Assembly: GCF_030247195.1 (NCBI RefSeq)
Contig: NC_080672.1
Span: 160,511,167-160,575,166, forward strand
DNA length: 64,000 bases
Direction of reading: 5' to 3'
Origin: Topomyia yanbarensis
Taxonomy: Eukaryota; Arthropoda; Insecta; Diptera; Culicidae
Shown: in pieces, positions 32,238 through 42,954 of the stretch
Position numbering within the stretch: position 1 is the stretch's first letter
How the letters are laid out: each line of letters begins with the position of its first letter
Notes under the pieces: model-generated
Seen by the model: only the letters and a program-made list of their open reading frames with translations
What the model was told of the DNA's origin: nothing
The model's database searches: none
Translations under genes and position numbers: made by a program

Positions 32238-33831
32238 CGCGGTTACGGTAATTACGAATTTTGCGGTGCAGTAATAAGATTTTTACCGCATTTGCGGTGC
32301 GGGAAATAAACATTTGGCGCGCGGTATTACCGCGACCGCACTTTTCAATGTTCGCGTAATTTAGATGTGAACGGTCTTTTTAACGTCGAACTGAGATAAA
32401 TCACGCAAAAATTGACGATACAATTGTTTATTTTTATGGCGTAAGGCATTCAACTTAATGTTTGAAAATAATTTCAGACAAATGTGCACCGCGACAAATC
32501 TCATTCGATCGTTTCAAATTTTGATCATTTGTTTCGAAAAGAATTGGACTAATTTCGCGAAAAACGCGTTTAAAGCTGGTCTCTAGCTTGCAAGGGGTGT
32601 TCGAGTTATTGTTCTATCTTGTTGAGATCACAAATCTTCCAAATATTTTGTGAAACCATTTGGAAAAAACTAGTCCTCAAGTATGTCGATATCGCTCGTC
32701 AGTGGTGTTGGCCTTGACTCCAGCATCATTTTTGAAAAATTCGTTCAAGCCACACATGCACAACACAGTCTCTATGGAGCCTGTAGTACATATTATATCC
32801 TTCGGTTGCTCATCACTCCGAATCCAACAGTTTTGTTTGTTTACATACCAAAAAATTAGCCAGGTCTGATGATTTTCTGGCAGCATACCACGGTAATTCT
32901 GCATGGTTTTTATGTGTCATTTCAAAATTTAAAGACTTATTCATAGCATTGTGGTATCTATAGAATTGTAATGAAAACTGCCACAATTAAAAATTTAAGA
33001 TAAATATTAATGTCAAAAATACTTGATGAGCGGGTGATGGTGTATTCAAGTAGTATTTTATGCTCAGTCTCGTATCACTCGTATAATTGTGCCCAAAAAA
33101 TGTTTGCACCACTAGAATTTCTACAATGATTAGTAAATGGAATTAGGCGTGAATTAAACCAGCACTTGGCAATTTCTGCAATCAAAATATTGACCATAAT
33201 GTAAAATAGAATAAAATGCATTCAGTTAGCTCTGTTATGATTAGTCGGTACTACCCTGAAGACCGAAAACAAATTGGAACAATGGAAATTAATTTCCCAT
33301 GCCAACAATAAAGGTTTACCTAAAATGTGGTAGATTTTCATTGTACTATATTTTTAGCATAAAACAATGATTCAAACTAATTGCATATATTTGTTTGAAA
33401 AAAATTACAATAATCAAGTTGTGGACTTTAGTCTTTATTGTTAACTAATGCAAATTTTAATATTGGCTATTATGATTAGAAAACTAGTTTTGAACTAGAA
33501 TTTCACTTTTTCTATATTTTTTTTATTTTCAGTTTTTTAGCAGAATCTGACTTTCTTTAAACACGGCTAATCAAAAATAATATTCTTTGTTTCAGTTCAA
33601 ACGGACACCTAATATAACAGATATAACTTAAAAAATGAAGAACGATCAAAAATTTACTGCACCGTTTAGATCGGTCATATTTCTTTTTTGTCGCATTTAC
33701 TGCATTACCGCACTGTTGCGGTGCGATAAATGCAGTATGGGTGCGATATCCGGTGCGTATTTAAATTTCTTTTTACAGTTGTGGTGCGGTACATCCATTT
33801 ACCACCCACATCCGCACCGCGACGAACTCTA
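32228..33831. mobile_element. 1.6 kb hAT-type element with perfect 8 bp TSD
   Basis: The left end TAGGGTTCATCGCGGT and the reverse complement of the right end, TAGAGTTCGTCGCGGT, differ at two positions. CATGGAGA flanks both sides exactly (32220-32227 and 33832-33839). Subterminal DNA is packed with GCGGT / ACCGC phrases (TTGCGGTGCGGG, GCGCGCGGTATTACCGCGAC). The interior is AT-rich; the minus frame at 32677-32904 shows no clear BED finger or hATC motif, so the element is probably non-autonomous. A fragment lies at 63163-63285. Confidence 0.85.
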
Positions 33832-33839
33832 CATGGAGA

Positions 33840-34227
33840 CTGTAACGCTTTGCTCCCTTTAGTAGTTATAATCGCTTTTTACCCCAACGAAGTTTTTGGA
33901 AAAACATGCTTTCGAGAAAATCACGTTTAATTTCAAGTACACGCTACTTACTCGTAAGGGAGTAAGATGAAAAATGCTATAACTTTGCTTGTACTGCTTG
34001 AATATCTATAAAATTTTAAATAACATTCATAAGAACCTATACTTTAAGGCAAAAGAATTAAAACATCGATTTTTAGACGCCGACAGACCACACATATATA
34101 ACGCCTTAAAATAACTTTCCTGCAAAAAAAGAAATGTAAATTTTAGATCTTATCTTTTATTCTTTAGAGCCAGATAAAAATATCTTGTATAACGGGAGTG
34201 AAGTGGGAAAACAGTTTGAACACTAGA
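33840..34227. other. No gene recognised
   Basis: AT-rich flank between the hAT element and the foldback element. Confidence 0.5.
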
Positions 34228-35356
34228 GTGACAGGAAAAAAATGACCCCTATCGGCCCACCCCTGAGTCGATTTCTAGTCCCACAAGGAGTACTTGTTCC
34301 AAATTTGAAGCGAATCGGACAAGTTTAGCTACCGGACCAACGTACCTGAAGTTTGTATGAGATTTTTCGACAATTTAATGGAGGATACCCACTAACTCGC
34401 CTTTTTGCCGCTAGGTTGCACTATATGCATCGTATTATGACTGTAAGTGAAAATAAGAAAGATAATGTAATTGTATACAACTTTGTCGAAGACTGCTAGT
34501 CAATCCGGCTTTGTTCAAAGAAGTTATTAAACTTTTAACGAAGTGATGTCTGAGTCAGTTTTCTATGGGGCCTAGCAGTGCCTGGTTGTGCATCAGTACT
34601 CGATTCACATGAACTAAACATTTTTGTTAAATAACCGTTAGATTTAGCGCAATAGTATGTTCAGAAGAGTTGTAGTAAATAATACAAGTCATGTTTTGGT
34701 TAGAAAATTTTAGTTCCGCATTGTATCGCATAGAGGGCGCCAACACTAACTTTTCAACGGAAAGAGATAGATATTAGGTTGCTTCTACAAAGTTGTAGAG
34801 CAGACATTTTTCAATAGTGAAAAGTTAGTGCTGACGCCCTAGCGGTAACGGTTGGAACTAAAAATTTTCAACCAAAGCATGACTCGTATTACTTACTACA
34901 ATTCTTCTGAACATATTATTGAGCTAAATCTAACGGTTATTTCACAAAAATGCATAGTTCGTGGGAATCGAGTACTGACACAACCATGCACAACTAAGCC
35001 CCATAGAAAACTGACTCAGACATCACATCGTTAAAAGTTTAACAACTTATTTTAACAAAGCCGGATTGACAAGCAGTCTTCGACAAAGTTGTAGACAATT
35101 AAAATATCTTTCTTATTTTAACTTACAGTGATAATACGATGCATACAGTGCCACCTAGCGGCAAAAAGGCGAGTTAGTGGGTTTTCTCCATGTAAGTTGT
35201 CGAAAAATCTCATACAAACTTCAGGCACGTTGGTCCGGTAGCTAGACTTGTCCGATTCGCTTCAAATTTGGAACAAGTACTCCTTGTGGGACTAGAAATC
35301 GACTCAGGGGTGGGCCCATTGATTTTTCAAAAATTCATTATTTTTCTGGGCAGTCT
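34228..35356. mobile_element. Foldback element, CGGCCCACCC family, copy 1
   Basis: Left arm 34228-34770 and right arm 34790-35356 are inverted along nearly their whole length: ATCGGCCCACCCCTGAGTCG / GACTCAGGGGTGGGCCCAT, CGGACAAGT, TACCGGACCAACGT, TTTTTGCCGCTAGG / CCTAGCGGCAAAAA, and TGATGTCTGAGTCAGTTTTC. The loop is only about 20 bp. The right arm ends in TTTTTCTGGGCAGTCT. The small frame at 34852-35034 is part of an arm. Confidence 0.8.
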
Positions 35357-35544
35357 ATTGAACACCCTGCCTAACACTGAAAATTGACAACATCATCGAA
35401 TCGCATCAATTTTTGTAAAACCTGAATAGCAGTCAAAGCTACTAAATATTCCTATTATATTTCCCCAAACCATCCAATATCCAAACAAAAATGTCAACCC
35501 TTGCAGAGTCACGTGGTCACTAACCGGCAGTAGTACCCTTGTTA

Positions 35545-35900
35545 TCAGTTTCCGCACCTTTCACCAAGGCAAGATATTTGCTGAAGCATGCAGGTGAGAG
35601 CAACACGAAGGAAATAAGTCCCAGAAAACAAGTCATACTTATCGGTTCGTGCTACTGCCGGTACACCTACCTACAATAACCTTAATCATCGTCACTTTTC
35701 CTTTTCTTTTCACGCATTTTAGTCAGCTCGTAAAAGCCGGAAGCGATCGACGGGAAAGCAGACGTCATCGTGTATCAGCATTTGTTTCTGTAGCAGAAGG
35801 GAAGGCCCGTATCCTTGAGAAATTAGAAAGTGCGCCTTTTTGTGGGTGGCAATTTTCTTCTAGTGATGTATGTGTGTGTATTTTGGGCCCAGAGAAGTAA
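35545..35900 (+). other. Possible two-exon 5' end of a host gene
   Basis: TCAGTT at 35545-35550 is an initiator match. GCAG|GTGAGA at 35593/35594 is a strong donor. CACTTTTCCTTTTCTTTTCA followed by CGCATTTTAG at 35713-35722 is a strong acceptor with a long pyrimidine tract. This would make a 47 nt first exon, a 129 bp intron and a second exon from 35723. The second exon is GC-richer and not repeated elsewhere in the window; its frame (SQLVKAGSDRRESRRHR...) has no upstream ATG in exon 1, so it may be UTR. No TATA box is present. Confidence 0.3.
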
Positions 35901-36379
35901 CCTCTGAACAGAATTTTTACGCTTCAAATGAATGGCAGTGATTTGGAAGGATACTGGAAAGTCGTTTGTTTCCTTTTGGTGACGATAATGAATCAACATT
36001 TGTGTACATAATAAATCCAACGATAAAGTGTTTAAATTCTAAATCTAAAATTTGTAATATGTTTGCTCTCTTTCTCTCACCTAAGAAAGAGATGAGTACC
36101 TATTAGTAAACAGCATAGATTAGGAAATTAGAAGTGATGGTAGGTGTTTTAAATGTCCCACCTTAGTAATCTCTCCCAATTAATAACAATATTCGCTTAG
36201 TAATGAACGAGTGTCATGAAATAGTTCCCCTTCTCACTCGTTAATTAAGCCTTCAACTAATCATACAAGAAGTGTACAGCGTACTAATCGCTGTAATCTG
36301 GTACGAAGTAAAGTTGCGAGGAAATCACGAGAGTGCGTGCTAATAACCTGAAAGGTAAAATGGTAAAGTATGTTTGTTT

Positions 36380-36500
36380 CGGTAACTGGTTTCATTGTTA
36401 CCCGAGCAATACGGAGTGGTGTTGACGTTGATTGCGACAAATTAAAAGTTTCGTGAAAACTAACGATTTTGGAAGTTAACTTGGGAAACCTAAACAAGGT
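36380..36500 (+). other. Possible 5' exon with consensus donor
   Basis: AAACAAG|GTAAGTAG at 36498/36499 is a full donor consensus, preceded by unique, moderately AT-rich sequence without long frames. It may be an alternative or later UTR exon of the same rightward gene as 35545, perhaps joining the coding exon at 39695. That link is inference only. Confidence 0.25.
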
Positions 36501-37050
36501 AAGTAGCTTATTTTCATTACATCTTTCAACAAACATGAGTTCAGATTGTGATTGCAGTAGCTATGATTTATTTGCGAGCTGGAAGTGGAAAGAACAAATA
36601 TATTTCTTCAAGCGTACTATTTATAAAACACTGTTTTGAACTAAATTCAGTGTCTTAAAACTAAATTCTTAGTGGTGTTAGTTTCAAGATGAGAATGGAG
36701 CACAGTGACAGTTAATAACAACATAAGAACTTTTCAACGATAACAAAAATGTATTGCTAAACATTTAGTTGCTCAGATCCCCAGATCCACTATGTTCGAA
36801 GGATCAGATTATATGAATCTCATGTGCGAAATATTTCAATCAACATCATCTTTATATAGGTCTTTACGAGCAATGATGTGATAATTTAAAACATCCTTCT
36901 AATTTTTTTTGTGGTGACGGGCGATACGTTGTTCAAACAAAAATGATACTTGGAAGTTATGTTGTATATCACAGTCGGATTTCGTAGTAAAAGACATAAG
37001 GGGCCTTACATGTTGATTGAAAATTATAGTTTCTTTGATTGAAAAAAAAC
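36501..37050. other. No gene recognised
   Basis: AT-rich; would be intron if the donor at 36498 is used. Confidence 0.4.
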
Positions 37051-37800
37051 CATGGCGCTTAAGTCTTTTTATTTCAGTATGGTAGAAAAATATAAGACGT
37101 GTAAAATAATGCGAATTAAATGGCTAAATCATATGATTTTCAATGCTCAATTAAATTTGGGCAACTGTTTTAAGCCTTTAGCTGCCGAACAAAGCGATTT
37201 TATCAACTTTTTTAAAAAGCTTATAAGAATACAATTTCTAACAAGCTATAGATTGTCGAAATCCGTTTACGAATGGCAGAAATATCAAATATTTTATATG
37301 TCTATTCTTCAATTAAAAATTTTCAATATCGAAAAATGAGACCGTAACACAAATAATATTGCTTTAATGATATTTTAGAAGAAAACTAAACCGATTTCGA
37401 ATATGGCGGGGTGAAAACATATCTACGTTTCTCGAAAACCAATATGTAAGTTCACTTCAAAAATAATGAGTAAAGGTCATATGGTCGGTGTTAAGTCAGA
37501 CCGGACTACGTGACAAAATATTGATTTCGAGAAAAACGAGTATAAAGTTTGAATCGCAGCATCCTTTACATTATAATAGGAAAATTCTTTTTGCCATAAT
37601 TCCTGTTTATTGTTACATATTTAAAATCTGGAAAAAGTTCAATGTAGCTGACGAAATTCTTAGTCCGGTCTGACTTAACACCGACCATATAATCCTCCGA
37701 GTACTGATGTAAAACCTTTTATATATAGTTCCTATCAGAATATCATACTTGTGGTATCACCGAGAGCAAATGTATTTTTGAATCGAAAACATGTGAAAAG
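37051..37800 (+). repeat. Diverged partial copy of the composite repeat
   Basis: TTCTAACAAGCTATAGATTG, then TTCGAATATGGCGGGGTGAA, AATATGTAAGTTCACTTCAA and ATACTTGTGGTATCACCGA, match 15555-16010 and 44310-44780. A 204 bp MITE interrupts it at 37483-37686. The 95-codon plus frame at 37052-37339 belongs to this repeat. Confidence 0.6.
37483..37686. mobile_element. 204 bp MITE with perfect 25 bp TIRs
   Basis: The TIR begins GGTCGGTGTTAAGTCAGACC (37483-37507) and is exactly matched in inverse at 37662-37686. ATAT flanks both sides (37479-37482, 37687-37690), either a 4 bp or a TA-based target duplication. It interrupts the composite-repeat fragment, so it is younger than that copy. It is non-coding; the 61-codon frame inside it is the repeat itself. 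Confidence 0.85.
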
Positions 37801-37849
37801 TTAGAACACACACGATCTTACCCAATGTAATGATCCAATTTTCCTCCAT

Positions 37850-37945
37850 GTTTCTATCATCACCCTTCTAACATGAACCGGTTGGTTAGAGCAGCATCTG
37901 CCATCTTTGTTCAACGCATTAGCTTAAATGGTAGGGGAGAGTGGG
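37850..37945 (-). mobile_element. Fragment of the 42955 MITE
   Basis: The reverse complement gives GAACAAAGATGGCAGATGCT, GCTCTAACCAAC, then GGGTGATGATAGAAACATGG, matching 43180-43250. The right terminal part is missing. Confidence 0.6.
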
Positions 37946-37948
37946 TAC

Positions 37949-38760
37949 TAGACTGCCCAGAAAAATGATGAATTTTTGAAAACTCAATCGGCCCACCCCT
38001 GAGTCGATTCCTAGTCCCACCAGGAGTACTTGCACCAAATTTGAAGCAAATCGGACAAGTCTTACTACCGGACCAACGTGCCTGAAGCTTGTATGGAATT
38101 TTTCAACAATTTACATGGAGAAAACTCCCTAGTTCGTATTTTCGCCACTAGGTGGCACTGTATGCATCGTATTATCACTGTAAGTGAAAATAAGAAAGAT
38201 AATTTAATTGTCTACAACTTTGTCGAAGACTGCTAGTAAATCCGGCTTAGTTAAAAGAAGTTATTAAACTTTTAACGAAGTGATGTCTGAGTCAGTTTTG
38301 CATGGGGCCCAGCAGTGCATGGTTGTGTATCAGTACTCGAGTCCCGCGAACTATACATTTTTGTGAAATAATGGTTAGATTTAGCTGAATAGTATGTTTA
38401 CAATAATTGTATTAAATAATACGAGCTATGTTTTGGTTAGAAAATTTTAGTTCTACCTGTGACCGCTTAGCGGGCGCCACCACTAACTTTTCATAGAAGA
38501 GAGATAGAGTATCAAGATGTTCGGATGAAATACTGAAAAATGCCTGCTCTATAACTTTGTAAAAGACACCAAATTTCTATCTCTCTCCGTTGAAAAGTTA
38601 GTGTTGGCGCCCTCTATGCGGTAACCGGAGGAACTAAAATTTTCTAACCAAAGCATGACTCGTATTATTTACTAAAATTCTTGTAAACATACCATTGAGC
38701 TAAACCTAACGATTATTTCACAAAAATGTTTAGTTCGTGTGGATCGAGTACTGATACACA
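37949..38760. mobile_element. Foldback element, copy 2 (right arm truncated)
   Basis: The left arm starts AGACTGCCCAGAAAAATGAT and continues with the family phrases CGGCCCACCCCTGAGTCGAT, GGTGGCACTGTATGCATCGT and TGATGTCTGAGTCAG. After a short loop (about 38510-38560) the right arm runs only to about 38760, losing the CGGCCCACCC end. Confidence 0.75.
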
Positions 38761-38761
38761 A

Positions 38762-39300
38762 TAGAGTGACAGAAAAAAAATGACCCCCATCGGCCCACCC
38801 CTGAGCCGATTCCTAGTCTCACCAGGAGTGTCTGCTCCAAATTTGAGCCAAATCGAACAAGTCTAGCTACCGGACCAACGTGCTTGAAGTTTGTATGGGA
38901 TTTTTCGACAATCTACATGGAGAAAACCCACTTGCTCACATTTTCGCCGCTAGGTGGCACTGTATACATGAGATTATCACCAAAAGTGAAACTTAAAAAG
39001 ATAATTTTATTATCTACAACTTTGTTGAAGACTGCAAAGCGATCTGACTCCAATAGGAAAAGTTATTAAACTTTTAACGAAGTGATGTCTGAGTCAGTTT
39101 TGCATGGGGCCTAGCAGTGCATGGTAGTGTATCAGTACTAAGTTCTAACAAACTAAACATTTTTATGGAATAATGGTTAGATTTAGCTGAATAGTATGTT
39201 CGGAGGAATTGTAGTACATAATACGAGTGATGTTTTGGTTAGAAAATTGTAGTTCCACATCTGACCGCATAGATGGCGCCAACACTTCCTTAAAAAGTTC
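38762..39300 (+). mobile_element. Foldback element, copy 3 (left arm only)
   Basis: AGAGTGACAGAAAAAAAATG, then ACCCCCATCGGCCCACCCCT, begins a further left arm, which runs to the GATGGCGCCAACACTTCCTT region. It abuts copy 2 directly. Its AGAGTGACAG start matches copy 1 (34228), while copy 2's left end and copy 1's right end use AGACTGCCCAG, so two terminal variants exist. Confidence 0.7.
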
Positions 39301-39322
39301 CTTAAAATATGAAAAATATATG

Positions 39323-39390
39323 TCCCGATTTTATCAATGTCCCCGTTTAATCAGCCTAAAATTCACCAAGGGGCTGATAAAAACGGGTCT
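39323..39390. other. Hairpin CCCGATTTTATCA / TGATAAAAACGGG
   Basis: CCCGATTTTATCAATGTCCC at 39323 pairs imperfectly with GGGGCTGATAAAAACGGG ending near 39389. It is probably a remnant terminus of a small element. Confidence 0.45.
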
Positions 39391-39543
39391 TCTCTGTATC
39401 GCAATTCCGATGAAATAGGAATTGCGTTGAAACAATAATAAACACGAACTTCAGACATTATTACATTACATTCCAAGTTCAGGTGAACATTGAACGGCTT
39501 CATTACGAAATAAAGGAGGAAATGATTGCATCGGGCAAGCCGT

Positions 39544-39694
39544 TTACAAATTGAGCCACTTAAATAGTATTTCCGGATTCTCAAGAGGGGTCTCCACTGG
39601 ATTAGAGCTTGATAGGCACTTCCTTTGTGGAAAAGTCGGAGAGCAGATCGCGTCGAGTAGAGCGTACAAGAGAATTGAAAGTTGGCACAAAATA
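39544..39694 (+). promoter_or_regulatory. 5' leader / possible promoter of the secreted-protein gene
   Basis: GC-richer unique DNA precedes the ATG and keeps an open frame (no stop from 39551), so the exon could begin farther upstream after an acceptor such as TTCTCAAG (39588). Only a weak TTAAATAG (39559) resembles a TATA box. Confidence 0.25.
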
Positions 39695-39884
39695 ATGGTG
39701 TTAGTTATCGTATTCACACTCGTACAGCATAAGCCCTCAGTCAACTGTGACCCAGCCCTTTTTGTTGGAGACGAACCACTGCGACTAGTATTTAAAGATA
39801 TTGTGGTAGTTACACAGCCCTACACGAGCACCGCTGCCAGCATCAGGATCGTGGATCAGCCGCTGAAACAAACCCTGCGCGCAG
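39695..39884 (+). CDS. First coding exon of a secreted protein (partial)
   Basis: An ATG at 39695 in a fair insect context (CAAAATAATGG) opens MVLVIVFTLV, a hydrophobic signal peptide, with likely cleavage near VNC|DP. The mature start includes ALFVGDEPLR and LVFKDIVVVTQPYTST, then IRIVDQPLKQTLRA. The frame reaches GCGCAG|GTATGG, a consensus donor at 39884/39885, leaving a phase-1 junction within a Gly codon. The G+C content is well above the surroundings. The IRxxDQ phrase faintly recalls the MBF2-like secreted family of insects; that is only a suggestion, and no second exon carrying the rest of a domain was found to 40 kb and beyond. A broken copy of its central part lies at 14104-14152. 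Confidence 0.55.
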
Positions 39885-39929
39885 GTATGGGGGTGTGTTA
39901 GTGTTATGCCCATATGAGTTATTTTATAC

Positions 39930-40149
39930 CAATGGTTTTCAACCGGGGGTGAATTAGACTAATGTAGGGGTGAATAAAGTAAGTAAATTTTAACTTGTTA
40001 TTTTAGCATTCCTGTAGGAAACCTTTACATATTGGTTCAGAGAGTCAAGAATAAAAATGCTCCCTGAGAGAGTACAGGAACAGAGTTCAAATTTAAGTAC
40101 TATGGCGTTCACTCAATTGAAAATAATTTTTTCAGCCATCGAACCGCTG
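39930..40149. mobile_element. hAT-like MITE, related to the 27745 copy
   Basis: AATGGTTTTCAACCGGGGGT, then GAATTAGACTAATGTAGGGG, up to GTTCACTCAATTGAAAAT and a final GAACCGCTG, parallel the two halves of the element at 27745-30764. No clear 8 bp duplication is visible, so one end may be eroded. Confidence 0.55.
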
Positions 40150-40154
40150 CAGGC

Positions 40155-40800
40155 TAATTAAGGTTCACCAATAAAGTAGAAACACCAGATAATTTTAAGC
40201 GACGTTGCTAAGAAAATAAAATGAAAATGAAAGGGTGAAAACAGAAATGAATGGAAACACTAGAAAGCGCATTGTCTAATAATTTTCACAAATATTTCAG
40301 AATTTATTTATTTAAGTTTATTAAATCATCATCATTGAAATCATTTATTTCATTCAGGATTCGTTTTATTCATTGTCTTTATTTGACCTCATTTTATTCA
40401 TTTTATTCGTTTCATTCTATAGATTCAATCTGATCAGTATATTCATTTCATTCCTAATATTAATTTATTTTAACTGTTTTCATTTGATGCATTTTATTAT
40501 TTCTATTTGGTTTCTTCATTTTAATAATCTTGACATTTTTTCAGACATTCATTCAATCTATTTCATCCAATACGTTAAATTCACTCAACTTCATTTATTC
40601 TATTTATTTTTTTAATTTTGTCTAAATTTTCATTGAGTGAGCTAATTTTATTCATTTATTTTAATAATGTGAGTTATATAAAGAATGATTTATTTATTAT
40701 TTTATTTTACGAATGGGATATTTTTTTTGCTCCACAAAAATTTAATTTTATTTGTTTTATTTATCCTGTAGGTACAAAACCTCTATCTTTTCAAAGTATA
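40155..40800 (+). repeat. Diverged copy of the composite-repeat tail
   Basis: CAATAAAGTAGAAACACCAG, then ATAAT(A)TTAA, then T-rich TTCATTTTATT phrases follow 17700-18400 in the same orientation. The minisatellite is absent. Frames such as 40251-40433 and 40373-40615 (Phe/Ile/His/Leu-rich) come from this low-complexity DNA. Confidence 0.6.
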
Positions 40801-40938
40801 AACAGTTAACAAGTAAACCACATGATACAAAAATTAATACCAAAACACTGCTTAAATTTAACACTTCTTAAACACTAGTTCACATGTCGTATACTACAGA
40901 ACATTCATAACATTTATAAAGATCTTAGGCTGGAACTA

Positions 40939-41258
40939 TTAAGTACGAGAAAGGACGCGCGAAAACAATTGCGTCAGAGCAGAGCAAAACAAATTGAAGT
41001 CAAATACGTTATAACATTTATTAAACACTCTACACATACTCTTGGCGGATTCATTTTTGCCATAATTAGTACGTGATACAGGAAGATGAACAAAAGAGTA
41101 GGAATGAAGGTTACGTCGACGAATTCGATGTTGAGAAGACGGAGTAATCATCTGCATTAGACACCTTGAAGCACTCAATAAAGAAATTCAAATCGTTTAG
41201 GTATAAAAGGAAAATATAAGGCCCCAAATGGCTGCCTTGAAGTACGCCGGACGTAACG
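40939..41258 (-). pseudogene. CR1/jockey-like reverse transcriptase remnant
   Basis: The minus strand reads VTSGVLQGSHLGPYIFLLYL, NDLNFF and, shortly after, NADDYSVF, i.e. RT motifs with the active-site Asp pair. It then reaches a TAA (41110 region) and jumps to RIRRRNLHSYSFVHLPVSRT and NYGKNESAKSMCRVFNK, the usual C-terminal end of such polymerases. Around 200 residues between the active site and the C-terminus are missing, and the two pieces are in different frames. It is dead and internally deleted. Confidence 0.75.
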
Positions 41259-41285
41259 TCAAAGATATGATATTGATATTGCCAT

Positions 41286-41386
41286 ACAGGGATTTTTTTG
41301 TTGGGACCGTTTTAGTAATAACCGTCTTGCTATTAGAGCAATTTTTTTATTTACCTTGAAGGTATTACTGCCGCGTTTTGGGTGTA
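41286..41386 (-). repeat. Dispersed repeat ending TACACCCAAAACG
   Basis: Matches 31800-31905 and adjoins the RT remnant. Its terminal 13-mer (read on minus) equals the motifs at 3569 and 4075. Confidence 0.5.
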
Positions 41387-42952
41387 TTAATCACGAAGCC
41401 ATTCTTCAGCGACATCAGCTAGTAAACTGAATCTGAAACAAATGCTTGATGCCTTTCCTCGATACTCACTGTGTACGCTAAACAAAGAACATGATGCAAG
41501 AAAACTCCGACGTGTCCAGAGCAAAGCTTAACGAAGAGGCAGGGTACGGAACATGCTGGATGGGCAAAGTACAAACCTTTTCATTTTCTGGTCGTTATCC
41601 CAGCAGATTCGACCGTAAGTCGAGCGAAGGTTGCAAAAGGCTTGCCCTTGTTGATCCGCTCAGAGCACCACCAGCCGGGTGACAAAGCAGCGAAAAGGAA
41701 AATCTATTAAGGAGATTCCAGGATGGTCCATAATTTATTGCTAGCAGTGAGTGTTACGGACCGCTTTCCATACGGGTACAGACGATGCTTTAGCTTCCGT
41801 CACCGAAACGGACGACTTTTCATTGTTTGGGAGTGGAACTTGATCATATATACTTGGATGACTCACCTTGAGCTAACGTGGTGTGGGTGTTCTAGTTAAA
41901 TGCATTGCAACTGGAAAAACGCTGCGTCCTGGCACAGTATAGCCTTTTCGAAAACTGTGCAAAAACAAAACGGAAAATAGTTACGACACACTTATGGTTC
42001 GCTCATTCTGGTAAACTTACTCTCTTGTTGTAAGAGGAAAAAATTTCCGCAGTTCTCAATTCTGTGGTACAACCCCTCTACATTAACTACAATAATAACA
42101 GCAATAACACCATTAAAGGGCCATTCATAAATTATGTCACTCCAAAATTACAAAAAAATTAGACCGCCCACGTCCCTACCCTGTGTTACTAAATGGCCCA
42201 TTTTTTATTTCACTCCCTGGTAAGTATGTAAGGATTTAATGGTTTTAATTTTTTCCTCGGTAAACACATATTCCTTACCGCACCATAAACTCGTTACATA
42301 ATTTATTAATGGTTCCTAACATTAAATAAAAAATGTGACAGAGCGCTTTCGCAGGATTGAAATTAATGGAGAACGCTGTCGAAGCTATGTAATATACACT
42401 TGCGAACGGCAAAGAGCAAAAATAATCCCACTTGAAAAGTAGTTGAGAATGATAATGTAAGAGCCATTTCATGAACTACAAAAATGAAGCAAAGTTTTTC
42501 AATTGGATGTATAATCTCATGAAAAATGTCTGCAAAAACATGGTTAGTTGCAAGTTTGCCAAGCAAGCAAGAAGAATAGCAAAACGCTAGTTTAATGAGA
42601 TGTAGAGTTAATTAAGTGTACCAAAACCCAAATAATGACAACGACCGTCATTGCAATTTTCATCGACATTGAAATTTCGACCTATAATCCATTAGAGATT
42701 CTAACTATGCCTCCAATCACATTTATGGTGACAACTATGACCATAATATGTCTCCTTACTCAATCTTTAAAACGATCTAAAGCCACATAAATTAAACTTC
42801 ATAACAACAAGAACTTCGAGGCATTTGGTATCTCACACAAGCCGTTGCCAAAACGGATGAAAACTCTGCAAATAAATTTCAATGTTGTCCAACTTAGTGT
42901 CGGTGTAAAGTGGACAGCAAAACGGTCCCTTCTATCACGTGCAACTTTCATA
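41387..42952. other. No convincing gene
   Basis: Plus frame 41491-41682 and minus frames 42275-42566 and 42799-42987 lack motifs. On the minus strand CTCAAG|GTGAGTC (about 41876/41875) is a perfect donor consensus preceded by unique DNA, so an exon of a leftward gene is possible. Nothing coding supports it. Confidence 0.3.
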
Positions 42953-42954
42953 TA

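Noticed and set aside
39551..39694. Upstream extension of the secreted-protein frame as coding
   Set aside because: It begins at a non-ATG codon and would bury the signal peptide; the internal ATG at 39695 gives a proper leader.
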